Part shown: one piece after another, positions 29,255-36,507 of the stretch
Numbering within the stretch: the first letter of the stretch is position 1
Layout: every line of letters begins with the position of its first letter
Virus record (IMG/VR): IMGVR_UViG_3300029286_003398
Location: 1 to 36,507 of that record
DNA: 36,507 nt
Source: a virus
Reading direction: 5' to 3' (one strand)
Notes under the pieces: model-generated
Databases searched by the model: none
The model's input: only the letters and a program-made list of their open reading frames with translations
Told to the model about the DNA's origin: nothing
Translations under genes and position numbers: made by a program

Positions 29255-30164
29255 CTAGCGCCTCTTTCACTTTCTCTCTTGTTGCTTCATCTGGCATCTC
29301 GACCCTTACATCCAGGACGTGATCACCAGGACTAGAGCCCTGTACGCCGAGACCGCGTAGTCGCAGTTCGGCGTGCCCGTATTTAAGCGGGTCTATAGAA
29401 ACTGTTTTTGTACCCAGCGCAGTCTCAATCGGCACTTTGCAGCCGAATAGCGCTTGTTGCAAGGAAATAGTTATCTTTGATCGGATATTGCGGCCATCTA
29501 TGGCGAGATTCGGATCCGGGTTGATTCCTACCGGAATGCCAATTCTATTTCCGAAAAGATTTACTACTAGCTGGCCGCCGCCAGCACCTGGTGGCACTCG
29601 GACTTCTACCGTATCATCAGACATAGATCGCCCGCTGCCACTGCACTTGGAGCAGGGCCGGGTAATAGTGCGCCCTACTCCGCGGCATGGCTGGCAATTG
29701 CCCATGGATACCGTCACAAATCCCTGGCGAAAAGTAGCCTTACCAGTACCGCGGCAAATGCCGCAATCTGCATAGTCGCCTGGAGCCGCGCCTACGCCTG
29801 AGCAATCCCGGCAGTTGCCGTCTAAGCGAATTCGCGTAGTCTTGTCTGCTCCGGTAGCATACTCCCGCACGCTGATCATGATTGGCTCGACGTTTGCGTA
29901 TTGCTGACGAGTACGCGCATCAAAACCAAATTGGCTAAAGATGTCGTTGAGCATGTCGTCGATAGGCTGGCCGACGGACTGCCTGGCGCTGCCACTCGTG
30001 ATTGCTTCGTAGGCAGCGGTAATCTCTTTAAATTTGTCTTCTGCAGCGGCATCACCCGGATTGCGATCCGGGTGGTACTTAAGGGCAAGCTTTTTATAGG
30101 CTTTTTTTACTTCCTCTTGACTTGTCTCTGGACTTACCCCCAGGACTCCCCACGGATTTTGCAT
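29244..30164 (-). CDS. dnaJ: DnaJ (Hsp40) co-chaperone
   Basis: This 306-residue protein is a nearly full-size class I J-protein, which stimulates host DnaK. The J domain (1-60) contains the essential HPD at 31-33. A short Gly/Phe-poor linker follows, then four zinc-binding repeats: CRDCSGVG, CGICRGTG, CQPCRGVG, CSKCSGSG (about 117-180). Two C-terminal peptide-binding domains follow, with GNRIGIPVGINPDPNLAI and VSIDPLKYGHAELRLRGLG. It lacks a clear G/F-rich segment and about 70 residues compared with E. coli DnaJ. It overlaps ruvC by 71 bases, the longest real overlap in the window. The likely task is folding or remodelling of replication or capsid proteins, as lambda uses DnaJ at its origin. 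Confidence 0.94.
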   Translation of the reverse strand: MQNPWGVLGVSPETSQEEVKKAYKKLALKYHPDRNPGDAAAEDKFKEITAAYEAITSGSARQSVGQPIDDMLNDIFSQFGFDARTRQQYANVEPIMISVREYATGADKTTRIRLDGNCRDCSGVGAAPGDYADCGICRGTGKATFRQGFVTVSMGNCQPCRGVGRTITRPCSKCSGSGRSMSDDTVEVRVPPGAGGGQLVVNLFGNRIGIPVGINPDPNLAIDGRNIRSKITISLQQALFGCKVPIETALGTKTVSIDPLKYGHAELRLRGLGVQGSSPGDHVLDVRVEMPDEATREKVKEALDEQ

Positions 30165-30765
30165 TTTGTTTCTCCAGTCCTTTAAAGTAGTCTTCGGCTC
30201 GATCAGTTGCCAGTGTCAGCAGGCGACCCGCTGACCTTATCTTTGGGTTGGCAGCGCGGACGCTGACTAACTCCTCGTCTAGCTTTGTGCGCCAGTAATG
30301 GGCTGCCATGGCAATTCCAACCGAATCATGGACGTCTTCCGATGAAGAGGAGAGCTCGGGATAAATGGAGCAGACGAGAGAGCCCACTGCCTGTTTTGCT
30401 TCTTCGCGCTCTGCGTAATTAAGCTTGACATTGTGCACGACCCCAACAAGCCGGCGGAAGCGGCTGGGGGTCATAATCTGCAGCTGTAGGTGCGCTTCGG
30501 CAGTCAGCTGATACACAATGCCGTGATAAAGAGAAAGTATCTTGTACGTGAGCTTGTTCTTGCCCGCCCAAACATCCTCTATGCACAGTTCTGCCGGTTG
30601 ATGCCGGGCGATCAGCTGCAGCAGCGCAGTGCGGAAAAAATGGAGCTTTTCTGGATGATCTGCGCCGGCAGGTGGCGCGATATCTCCGGTCTCGACAAGA
30701 TATCCGTCGGACATAGCAGCCCAGCCAGTATTTCTGCTTGATATGTCCAGTGCAATGCTTTTCAT
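30094..30765 (-). CDS. ruvC: RuvC-like Holliday junction resolvase
   Basis: This 223-residue RNase H-fold nuclease cuts four-way junctions. The acidic residues are Asp7 (SIALDISSRNTGWA), Glu63 in CIEDVW, and a C-terminal Asp in EDVHDSVGIAMAAH (Asp144/147). It is longer than cellular RuvC (about 170) because of a basic, low-complexity tail (GGKSRDKSRGSKKSL) that overlaps the start of dnaJ in another frame. The tail may bind DNA, or be spared selection because of the overlap. In the operon it would resolve recombination intermediates made by the UvsX-like protein, or debranch DNA before packaging. Confidence 0.9.
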   Translation of the reverse strand: MKSIALDISSRNTGWAAMSDGYLVETGDIAPPAGADHPEKLHFFRTALLQLIARHQPAELCIEDVWAGKNKLTYKILSLYHGIVYQLTAEAHLQLQIMTPSRFRRLVGVVHNVKLNYAEREEAKQAVGSLVCSIYPELSSSSEDVHDSVGIAMAAHYWRTKLDEELVSVRAANPKIRSAGRLLTLATDRAEDYFKGLEKQNAKSVGSPGGKSRDKSRGSKKSL

Positions 30766-30774
30766 CTGATTGCA

Positions 30775-31500
30775 CTAGTTGATGTCATAATTTTTTCGTT
30801 TTGGCTTGGGCTGGCCATCCAACTCTTCGAGCATTCCTACGAGGGGTCCTATAACTTCTGGTAGCTTTAGGTGGTCGTTTACGCGCTCGAATTCTTTGCA
30901 AGCGACCATTATCTTTATGATCTCTTCCTTGTAGTCTTCGGGGAGCTCATCTTCCGATATTGAAACGATGGTATCTATGAAGTGATCCCAGTCGGGATAT
31001 GCAATCGCCCGCCGCTCAACAATATGCCCAATATCAGTGAACTGCAGGTCGACGCCTTCCCACATAGAAATGTCTACGTTCGGCAGATGGACTGCGACCT
31101 CCAGGCGCTCCATGTAGCGCATGGCAACATCTATGGCATAGCAGAAGGTTTTAAGCTCGGCCTCGATCTCATCATTTGTGCCAAGAAGCCGAAGGCTAAT
31201 GACTTTTCTCAGCAGTATTTTTGTAGTACCCGATTCGGTCGGACGGGGAGCTGATAGGAAAACACCCAGGCGACCAACTGCATCTGCAATGCTGCCATAG
31301 GTATGCAGGCTTAAATAGACTGGATCAGCGATCAGCTCGAAGTCTAGCAATACATCGTCAAACAGCGGACGCAGCATTACGGTAAAATTGTCCTTACTGA
31401 TGGACATCGCCGTAATCTTGTTTTCAGTGCAGTAGTCCTCTAGATAGTGAAAAGAGGTGGACTTCTTAAGGCATTCATGAATTGCTTTAAACTTGTTCAT
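30775..31500 (-). CDS. Unknown 241-residue protein
   Basis: This protein is not recognised. ATG 31500 (MNKFKAIHECLKKS) is preferred: the open frame continues upstream into the ssDNA-binding gene on the same strand but would read Pro/Arg-rich out-of-frame sequence. Its body is mixed alpha/beta (AIDVAMRYMERLEVAVHLPN, DWDHFIDTIVSISEDELP) with a basic C-terminal tip (QPKPKRKNYDIN). A strong terminator lies between it and the ssDNA-binding gene, so it may have lower expression or a promoter of its own. It ends nine bases before ruvC. The location suggests a replication or recombination accessory; no motif identifies it. Confidence 0.75.
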   Translation of the reverse strand: MNKFKAIHECLKKSTSFHYLEDYCTENKITAMSISKDNFTVMLRPLFDDVLLDFELIADPVYLSLHTYGSIADAVGRLGVFLSAPRPTESGTTKILLRKVISLRLLGTNDEIEAELKTFCYAIDVAMRYMERLEVAVHLPNVDISMWEGVDLQFTDIGHIVERRAIAYPDWDHFIDTIVSISEDELPEDYKEEIIKIMVACKEFERVNDHLKLPEVIGPLVGMLEELDGQPKPKRKNYDIN

Positions 31501-31512
31501 GCCTAGCGTTAC

Positions 31513-31547
31513 AACAAAAAAAACAAAAGACCGGCCGAAGCCGGTCT
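31513..31547 (-). terminator. Terminator after the ssDNA-binding gene
   Basis: AGACCGGC (31528-31535) and GCCGGTCT (31540-31547) form an eight-pair stem with a four-base loop. On the minus strand it runs into TTTTGTTTTTTTTGTTG. It is one of the strongest terminators here and fits high, independent expression of the ssDNA-binding protein. Confidence 0.92.
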
Positions 31548-31570
31548 CCTGACGCTGGATTACTGCGCTA

Positions 31571-32317
31571 TCACCAGCTATCGTCCCACTTGGCGCCGCC
31601 GGCTGCGGGGGCAGCGTCACCGCCACCACCGCTGAGTGGTGCGGCTGAGGCATCAGGCCCGCCACCAATTCGACCAAGGCGTCGCATATTGGCTTCGTCC
31701 TCTGGCGGAGCATAGAGCTTGCTAAGATCAATGCCCTTCTCCTCAAAGGCCTTGACGGCATCAAGCTGCTGCTGGTTCATCTTGTACGCGGTTGGTACAA
31801 GAGTAACGCTGTACATGCCCGATGGGCCACGGCGTGCCTCGCGGTTTACGAGCAGAATGCTGCCGCTCAGCTGACCACCGATCTTATCAAGGGTCTTCGC
31901 AACCTGCGAAATTTGGTCATAAATTTGCTTGCCGAACTCAAAGATAACCGCGCGACCGGTAGTCTGACCCAGGCGCTCATTGCCCTGAGCGAGCAGGAAG
32001 GCTTCGATAGCATACTTAGGCTTTGAAGTCATCTGCTTGGCAGCCTCACGAACCTTGGGATCTGGTGAATTCTTCGCGACATCAGCCTCTTTGCAGAGAG
32101 TGCAGTTGCGGAGAGCGCAACGCAGGCTGCGGTTCTGGCCATCTGATGTCTTGCTCCAGTGCTCGTGGTAGGCCATAGGCGCCTCGCTCATGAGCTGGAT
32201 GATGTAGTCGCCATCTGCCTTGAGGCGCAGAAAGTCGTTCTTCTGGTCTAGTCGCGAGCCGCCCGCACCACCGCCAGCCTTCTCGCCCCACGCAATACGT
32301 CCATTTACTGTAGTCAT
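31571..32317 (-). CDS. gp32-like single-stranded DNA-binding protein
   Basis: This 248-residue protein resembles phage T4 gp32-type proteins. The N-terminal region is followed by a probable zinc site formed by His51/His53 (AYHEHW) and CALRNCTLC (Cys67, 72, 75), in the same place as the gp32 zinc subdomain. An OB-like core follows (AIEAFLLAQGNERLG, RAVIFEFGKQIYDQI, SGSILLVNREARR). The C-terminal 35 residues are Gly/Ala/Asp-rich and end in the acidic-aromatic tip AKWDDSW, as in proteins that recruit replication partners. It has its own leader region, a strong ribosome site (AGAGGTAAAAA) and a strong terminator, fitting an abundant protein. Confidence 0.85.
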   Translation of the reverse strand: MTTVNGRIAWGEKAGGGAGGSRLDQKNDFLRLKADGDYIIQLMSEAPMAYHEHWSKTSDGQNRSLRCALRNCTLCKEADVAKNSPDPKVREAAKQMTSKPKYAIEAFLLAQGNERLGQTTGRAVIFEFGKQIYDQISQVAKTLDKIGGQLSGSILLVNREARRGPSGMYSVTLVPTAYKMNQQQLDAVKAFEEKGIDLSKLYAPPEDEANMRRLGRIGGGPDASAAPLSGGGGDAAPAAGGAKWDDSW

Positions 32318-32441
32318 TTTTTACCTCTTGGTTTGTCTGCACTTATAGTGAGGATACCATTATCCCGGCTTGCGCCTACAGACTGTTGTTTGCACTTGAC
32401 TGCCACATAGTGGCAAAGAATCTTGTTTTATCCGTAGCGCC
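32318..32441 (-). promoter_or_regulatory. Leader region of the ssDNA-binding gene with an operator-like palindrome
   Basis: This 124-base gap is the largest inside the right-hand operon. TGCCAC (32401-32406) and GTGGCA (32410-32415) form a perfect six-base inverted repeat with a three-base centre, suited to a repressor site or small RNA hairpin. GGATAATGG and CACTATAAG on the minus strand are possible -10 boxes, but no matching -35 is clear. Confidence 0.4.
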
Positions 32442-32993
32442 TCAGAATGTGACGCGCCCGTTTTCGTTCCTTCGCGCTACCTGAGTTCCGGCCGTATTTC
32501 CAACAGACGGCAGATCTGGCGGAGCCATCGTGTCGCCCTCTGCAATCTTTCGCATGAAATAATGGGCCTTCTCCAAGTCCTCGCGCTTGTTCTCGATAAG
32601 CAGGCGAAACATTTTTGCCCGCATATACTCCTCAGCGGCATCAACATGAGGGGTGGAGATCTCGGCGTACGACTCCTTCTCTTTCTGGGTCTTGAACTTA
32701 TCGCTCGCGCCAATGAAGGCTTCTGAATAAGCTGCCTTTTGCTTGCGAGCCATCTTGCCCTCGTAGAACTCTGCAATCGCAACAAGGTCGGCGCACAGCG
32801 ACTGGCCCTTTAGGAATCGAGCGGCCAACTCCCGGGCAGTGTGGCCATCTACCGTGGCAACGGTATCAGGAATCTGCCCTACGTAGTCTGAAATAGTGCG
32901 CATCATCATGCGAATATTTGGATAGCCAGTGGCGAGCCTGATTTGCTCCTCCAGCTGAGCCATGATAGAATCGGCTTTTTGTTCTTCTGACAT
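32442..32993 (-). CDS. Unknown helical protein, possible UvsY-like mediator
   Basis: This 183-residue protein has no firm family. ATG 32993 overlaps the preceding stop as TAATG, favouring this start over one four codons upstream. It is almost all helix. After residue 70 it has YEGKMARKQKAAYSEAF, a Lys-rich stretch, then AEEYMRAKMFRLLIENKRED and a final helix AHYFMRKIAEG. Small helical basic proteins with this order occur next to recombinase and ssDNA-binding genes as UvsY-type recombination mediators, and this one lies directly upstream of the gp32-like gene. This remains a suggestion from layout and position. Confidence 0.7.
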   Translation of the reverse strand: MSEEQKADSIMAQLEEQIRLATGYPNIRMMMRTISDYVGQIPDTVATVDGHTARELAARFLKGQSLCADLVAIAEFYEGKMARKQKAAYSEAFIGASDKFKTQKEKESYAEISTPHVDAAEEYMRAKMFRLLIENKREDLEKAHYFMRKIAEGDTMAPPDLPSVGNTAGTQVARRNENGRVTF

Positions 32994-33382
32994 TATTCGC
33001 TCCAAAAATTGTACGACCAGTAACCTGGTCCGTCTTCAAGAAAACCTGCGGTCTCTAGGTAGTTCCGGTGCTTGCTACAAGTGCTTGCTCTTATGCTTAC
33101 GCGAATAGTCAGCAGACCAATAGCTGACACCGCAGCGGGCTGATTGTTCTCAAGCAAGTGTAGCTGCCCCGCAGGAGTAAACCAGGCTCTCCAGAACTGA
33201 GTAGGGGTATCAGCCGTCATGGTGATGCCGTTCATGTCATCTGAAAAAGAAGAGAAGTAATTACGAGCAGAACTCCACATACCGCCAGCGCCCCGGGCCC
33301 ACGGTATCGACTGAAATACAATATCCAGATCGTTTTCTGACTGCAGATCGCTGCATGCCAGTATGTACTCTTTTATTTTCAA
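32993..33382 (-). CDS. Unknown small protein
   Basis: This 129-residue protein is not recognised. It is mixed in character, with many aromatic residues (QFWRAWFTPAGQLHLL, GPGYWSYNFWSE) and two cysteines. The middle (SAIGLLTIRVSIR) looks like a beta strand pair. It overlaps the upstream gene as ATGA and the downstream one by one base (TAATG), so it is a coupled member of the replication operon. It is too hydrophilic to be membrane-bound. No function can be read from it. Confidence 0.68.
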   Translation of the reverse strand: MKIKEYILACSDLQSENDLDIVFQSIPWARGAGGMWSSARNYFSSFSDDMNGITMTADTPTQFWRAWFTPAGQLHLLENNQPAAVSAIGLLTIRVSIRASTCSKHRNYLETAGFLEDGPGYWSYNFWSE

Positions 33383-33648
33383 ATGACACCGCGGCTCTTA
33401 AGTGCGCTCATGGCGGCGTCTACCTGGTGCAGGCGCTGCATGATCATGAGATTTTGCACGTACCAGACCGTGCCCCATGTCATTGCCTTAGAGGGGTTGA
33501 AGCGGGTGATCCTGCCATCAAAATCGCACGTAAGAATAGAGCGCGCGTCATGAACGCGCGCCTCGTCAAGCATTTTGCTTATGTTTGATTCGTCAATATC
33601 TGTGCAAAGCAGGTGCACATTCCTTATGTTTCTTTTCTTCCAGTCCAT
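33379..33648 (-). CDS. Unknown 89-residue protein
   Basis: This small protein has no recognised family. It begins with a basic MDWKKRNIRN, then a strand-helix unit (VHLLCTDIDESNISKMLDE), a short beta hairpin (SILTCDFDGRITRF) and a C-terminal helix (MQRLHQVDAAMSALKSRG). It starts five bases after the zinc-ribbon gene stop and overlaps the next gene as ATGA. The close packing supports that it is real. Role unknown. Confidence 0.65.
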   Translation of the reverse strand: MDWKKRNIRNVHLLCTDIDESNISKMLDEARVHDARSILTCDFDGRITRFNPSKAMTWGTVWYVQNLMIMQRLHQVDAAMSALKSRGVI

Positions 33649-33653
33649 TTGAT

Positions 33654-34226
33654 TCAGCCTTTAACGCCAGCATGCTCGGCTCGCATTTTGGCAATCTTCT
33701 GTTTTGCGAGTCGTACCGCCTCTGCATCGCGCAGGTCCTCACTAAGCGGCCCATCAAAAGTAACTAATTCGTCTTCTTCAACCTCTACGGTTTGCTCCTG
33801 CCGCTGCTGGAATTCTCGCAGCTTGGCTAGCTGGGCATGAGTAAGCTGCTCGCCTGGCAGCTCAAGAGTCGACTGCTCGGGGGCTACGCGAGCCTTGCGG
33901 ACTGGAAGTGGTGCAGGGCGGCGCATACCACCGGCCGGCTGCGAGGAGGAGCCCGCCGTGACGTAGACGATTTCCTTTGTTACCTGCCCATCGACCACAA
34001 CGCCTTTTGGGAAGATGTCGAACTTGCCGTGAAGCGCAGTTGCTAGCTTAATAGTGGTATCTTCGGCCATGTCGGTGACAGAAGAAGTGATTAGCGAAAC
34101 AACCGAGAATATCGCACCATGATCGGCATCTGATAGACAGGCCTTGCCGCAGGCAGGGCACTTGTTGTCTCGAATGGACGCTACAAAGCTTGGCGATATT
34201 TCTAGGTTACAGTTGATACAATTCAC
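33654..34226 (-). CDS. Zinc-ribbon protein downstream of polymerase, GTG start
   Basis: This 190-residue protein begins with a four-cysteine zinc ribbon (NCINCNLEIS and KCPACGKACL). A beta-like region follows (KFDIFPKGVVVDGQVTKEIV), then a Pro/Arg linker and a charged helical C-terminus (HAQLAKLREFQQRQEQTVEV). The start is GTG 34226, overlapping the polymerase stop as GTGA; longer frames upstream run through the polymerase gene and are not used. Such small zinc-ribbon proteins occur as transcription or replication accessories in phages. Its tight coupling to the polymerase suggests it works with it, but no family match is claimed. Confidence 0.72.
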   Translation of the reverse strand: MNCINCNLEISPSFVASIRDNKCPACGKACLSDADHGAIFSVVSLITSSVTDMAEDTTIKLATALHGKFDIFPKGVVVDGQVTKEIVYVTAGSSSQPAGGMRRPAPLPVRKARVAPEQSTLELPGEQLTHAQLAKLREFQQRQEQTVEVEEDELVTFDGPLSEDLRDAEAVRLAKQKIAKMRAEHAGVKG

Positions 34227-36507
34227 TTGGGCTCCTTCCAAATTGAAACTACGTCCTCTAGGCTGAGAGATTTTGCCTCGTTCCACTCTTTTACAGTGCA
34301 GCGTAGGATCACCGGAGACCCCACTTCCAGACGGGGCTTTGTGCTCTCCCAGTCGTCCGGCCAAACCGACACTTCAAAATCCTCTTTCTTCAGCGACTCG
34401 ATTTTAACCTTGCCCTGCATTCTGCCTGCGTTCTTGCCAGTCCGAACCGGAATCTGGTCTATTCCAAGTATAACGCCTTCCAGCATGACCTTGTGATAAT
34501 TAGGCAGGGCCTGCAGCTGAGCACGTGTAAGCGGGTTATTGATGTTCTTGAAGAAGCCACCAAACACCTCTTCGGCAGAGCCGGAGATAAACTCTCCGAG
34601 AGCCTCTTTCTCGGCAAGAAGGATCTCTTTCCGGCCCCACTCCCGGGTCATTTCCTCTTTTGTAGAGAGGTAGTCAAAGCTGCTCCAGTCGATATCCTTG
34701 GCTTCTGCGGCGCCATCCTGAATGGCCGCATCACCGAGGCTGTTGATCTTCATGCGCAGGCGCTTAGCGGCTTTCTCTTCAGAGAAGGTGTCGCAAATCC
34801 ACTTGCGTGAAATACCGAAGCCGTCAAATGCACCAGCTTTGGCCAGCGAGATAATAGTCTTGCGGTTGACAGAAGAGGGGCTGCGATAAACAAAGTCGGC
34901 AAATGCTGTATATGGCTGACCCGCAAAAATATGCGAGATTGCTACGTCACCAACTCCGTTGACAGCGTTCAGGCCCGTAACAATAGTCTTGCGATCAATC
35001 GCCCGATACCTGTCGCCGCTCAGGTTGATGTCGCAGGCACGGATTGCAATCTTGGAAGAGAGGATTTCTTTCTTGACCTGTTCGATGTACGCAGCAGTGT
35101 CCGGCGTCTTCTTTGCGATCTCCTGGTTCAAGTAAGAGCACAGAAAGGCTGCTCGGGCGTGATACTTATAGTATGCCGTCGCATAACCCATTCTGGCGTA
35201 GGCAACGCTGTGGGCTTTGCAGTTGTGAGCAACGAAGCCACCTGGAAGGATGAAATTGGGGTCGACGGGCATCTCCATGTCGTAGACCTCTATTTCTCCC
35301 ATGTCTAGTACTTCTGTCACGGGGTCTGTGATCCATGTACCAAAACCATTGGCACGACTCGCTGCGCCGGCAGCGATGACCTGCTTAAACTGCACCCAGC
35401 CTCCGACCCGGTGGTCGTAAAAACGGTGGTCCTCTGTGGCAGAGACCGTATGACCGCTTTCAAAGGTTACCTTGAAAGCCTGCTTATTGCCAGTCGACCA
35501 GACTTTGCTTGCGGGCGCATACTTGAAGCCGCCCGTATGAAGATCGATAAATTTAACAAGCGTGCCACTGCCGATGGAGGAGATTGGGCGCGGGCCGTCG
35601 ATTGTCTCAACAAGCTGATCACCTGCTATGCAAAATCCGTATTTTGCATAATCGGCAATAACATTGTCCCAGATGTATTGCGCATCCTTGCGCGCCACGC
35701 GACCGAGCTTCTCAGCGTCGTCAACGAACTTCTTCTCTAGCTTGGCCGCTAGATCTGCGCCCTTTTCCTTCAGCTTTGTTAGCTTGCGCAGACCATCGGC
35801 CTCGGAAAGGCTCCATCCGGCAATATGGCTGGCGATCTTCAGCAGATCTTCGTCGTAAACAGAGATACCAAGAGTTGACTTCGAGATGTGCTCGAGCTCG
35901 GGGTGAGCGTAATCTACCTTTTGCCGTCCGAAGCGACGGTCGATAAACTGCTTGCGCTTTGCCTTGTCAACGCCAGGGCGACCAAGAGCGTTGATGAGAG
36001 AAATGTCTTCAATGTTTTTGGGCTGCATTGGCTTGCACAGCTGTGCAAGAGTGCCGCCCTCTAGCTGGAAAAGGCCAAGCACATCGCCGGCGGAGATCAT
36101 CTTATAGACCTGCTGGTCGTCCTCTGGAACTTCCCATGGCTTAGGCAGATCAATGCCCATCTTGCGAGCAGTCAGGTAGGCCTCCCGCAGCACATCGAGC
36201 GTATCCAGACCAAGCATGTCGATCTTGATGAGACCCACTTCTTCTGACACGTACTTGTCGTAGTGAACGCTTACGGTGCCATCAGAGTCCCGCCGCAGCG
36301 GGAAGTTGTCGGGCAGCGACACATCGCTGACAATAACGCCACCGGCATGCATACCCCAGCTACGGGGCAGGCCTACGACCTTTTCCGCATGGGCTTCGAC
36401 TTCTGGGTATTGCCTAAAGAAATCAACAAGAGTGGGGCTGTATTCCTTCGCAAGAGCAACGGTATTAATCTCGATAATCTTGCCATCTGGCTTCGTAACC
36501 TTGAGGG
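34223..36507 (-). CDS. dnaE: DNA polymerase III alpha-type polymerase (DnaE family), partial, intein-interrupted
   Basis: This is the replicative polymerase; its N-terminal part lies beyond the right edge, and the frame is open to 36507. Visible DnaE landmarks in order: LPRSWGMHAGGVIVSD (the palm-region histidine loop), GLIKIDMLGLDTLDVL, which carries the third catalytic Asp, NALGRPGVDKAKR, STLGISVYDEDLL, and, after intein removal, YAKYGFCKAHSVAYA, equivalent to the FNKSHS helix. The C-terminal part has a helix-hairpin-like region (NAVNGVGDVAISHIF) and an OB fold (RMQGKVKIESLKKEDFEVSV). There is no tau-binding tail as in E. coli. The stop overlaps the zinc-ribbon gene as GTGA. A phage coding its own alpha subunit would replicate with limited dependence on host enzyme. 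Confidence 0.93.
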   Translation of the reverse strand, partial: LKVTKPDGKIIEINTVALAKEYSPTLVDFFRQYPEVEAHAEKVVGLPRSWGMHAGGVIVSDVSLPDNFPLRRDSDGTVSVHYDKYVSEEVGLIKIDMLGLDTLDVLREAYLTARKMGIDLPKPWEVPEDDQQVYKMISAGDVLGLFQLEGGTLAQLCKPMQPKNIEDISLINALGRPGVDKAKRKQFIDRRFGRQKVDYAHPELEHISKSTLGISVYDEDLLKIASHIAGWSLSEADGLRKLTKLKEKGADLAAKLEKKFVDDAEKLGRVARKDAQYIWDNVIADYAKYGFCIAGDQLVETIDGPRPISSIGSGTLVKFIDLHTGGFKYAPASKVWSTGNKQAFKVTFESGHTVSATEDHRFYDHRVGGWVQFKQVIAAGAASRANGFGTWITDPVTEVLDMGEIEVYDMEMPVDPNFILPGGFVAHNCKAHSVAYARMGYATAYYKYHARAAFLCSYLNQEIAKKTPDTAAYIEQVKKEILSSKIAIRACDINLSGDRYRAIDRKTIVTGLNAVNGVGDVAISHIFAGQPYTAFADFVYRSPSSVNRKTIISLAKAGAFDGFGISRKWICDTFSEEKAAKRLRMKINSLGDAAIQDGAAEAKDIDWSSFDYLSTKEEMTREWGRKEILLAEKEALGEFISGSAEEVFGGFFKNINNPLTRAQLQALPNYHKVMLEGVILGIDQIPVRTGKNAGRMQGKVKIESLKKEDFEVSVWPDDWESTKPRLEVGSPVILRCTVKEWNEAKSLSLEDVVSIWKEPK
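35222..35632 (-). other. Mini-intein in the DnaE polymerase
   Basis: This is a 137-residue protein-splicing element without an endonuclease. It begins CIAGDQLVETIDG, has block B as SATEDHRF, block F as EVYDMEMP with NFILPGG, and ends in the canonical FVAHN followed by Cys as +1 residue. Removal joins YAKYGF to CKAHSVAYA, restoring a conserved DnaE segment. It sits two residues downstream of the site used by the cyanobacterial split DnaE intein (Y / CFNKSHS). The ends are inferred from the motifs and agree with a reading frame divisible by three. Confidence 0.93.

Noticed and set aside
31501-31764. N-terminal extension of the 241-residue protein into the ssDNA-binding gene
   Set aside because: It would overlap conserved coding sequence by nearly 200 bases, cross a strong terminator, and reads as a Pro/Arg-rich out-of-frame peptide.
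34227-34364. Upstream extension of the zinc-ribbon protein within the polymerase gene
   Set aside because: The GTGA overlap at 34223-34226 places a coupled start, and the extension is the polymerase C-terminus read out of frame.
1-36507. tRNA genes, integrase or attachment sites
   Set aside because: I saw no cloverleaf-like intergenic stretch with a CCA end, no recombinase gene and no duplicated att-like sequence. The gaps are too short for most tRNAs; a covariance search was not possible here.

Overview
The window reads as part of the genome of a large tailed double-stranded DNA bacteriophage (Caudoviricetes). The evidence is a terminase large subunit, two very long tail-fibre-like proteins, a lysozyme-like probable virion protein, and a nearly complete replication and recombination set: DnaE-type polymerase, gp32-like ssDNA-binding protein, RuvC, RecA/UvsX and a TOPRIM primase. 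Genes are tightly packed, many with ATGA, GTGA or TAATG junctions, and most have good Shine-Dalgarno sites. I see no tRNA, rRNA, CRISPR array or integrase. The host cannot be named. A lipobox on a secreted protease and the Shine-Dalgarno signals point to a bacterium.

Layout, left to right. Positions 1-10243 are minus-strand head and packaging-type genes. They start with terL, which is cut by the left edge and interrupted by a LAGLIDADG intein inside its Walker B motif. About nine mostly unrecognised proteins follow, among them a nucleotidyltransferase of the CCA-adding family and a lysozyme-like protein. Positions 10319-10947 hold two small plus-strand genes closed by a bidirectional terminator. 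Positions 11013-17168 hold two paralogous minus-strand fibre genes with a shared N-terminal module. Positions 17169-18066 hold a plus-strand cassette lying between two identical 33-bp terminators and preceded by seven 12-bp GC-rich repeats.

Positions 18160-19935 encode a free-standing HNH endonuclease with seven zinc-knuckle-like modules. Its ribosome binding site can be masked by a 12-bp inverted repeat. Next come a sigma-region-4-like regulator that may start at ATT, a NUDIX hydrolase, a plus-strand adhesin (cadherin-like plus LamG domains) and a plus-strand lysine 2,3-aminomutase.

Positions 24992-36507 form a long minus-strand operon. From its right-hand (upstream) end it encodes DnaE polymerase with a mini-intein, a zinc-ribbon protein, small unknowns, a possible mediator protein, ssDNA-binding protein, an unknown, RuvC, DnaJ, UvsX/RecA, a zinc-ribbon protein, the primase TOPRIM core, thioredoxin, a protein with a possible Cys/His dyad, an unknown, and a trypsin-like lipoprotein protease.

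The replication half is conventional in content but rich in selfish or modular additions: two inteins, one HNH gene and a zinc-ribbon/primase split. The plus-strand genes sit as insulated islands, each bounded by terminators, and look like accessory cargo. Two short homopolymer runs (near 1680 and 13874) each break an otherwise well-placed start, which could be sequencing error or real recoding. The strongest leads are the terL intein, the zinc-array HNH protein with its sequestered start site, and the phage-borne KamA enzyme.
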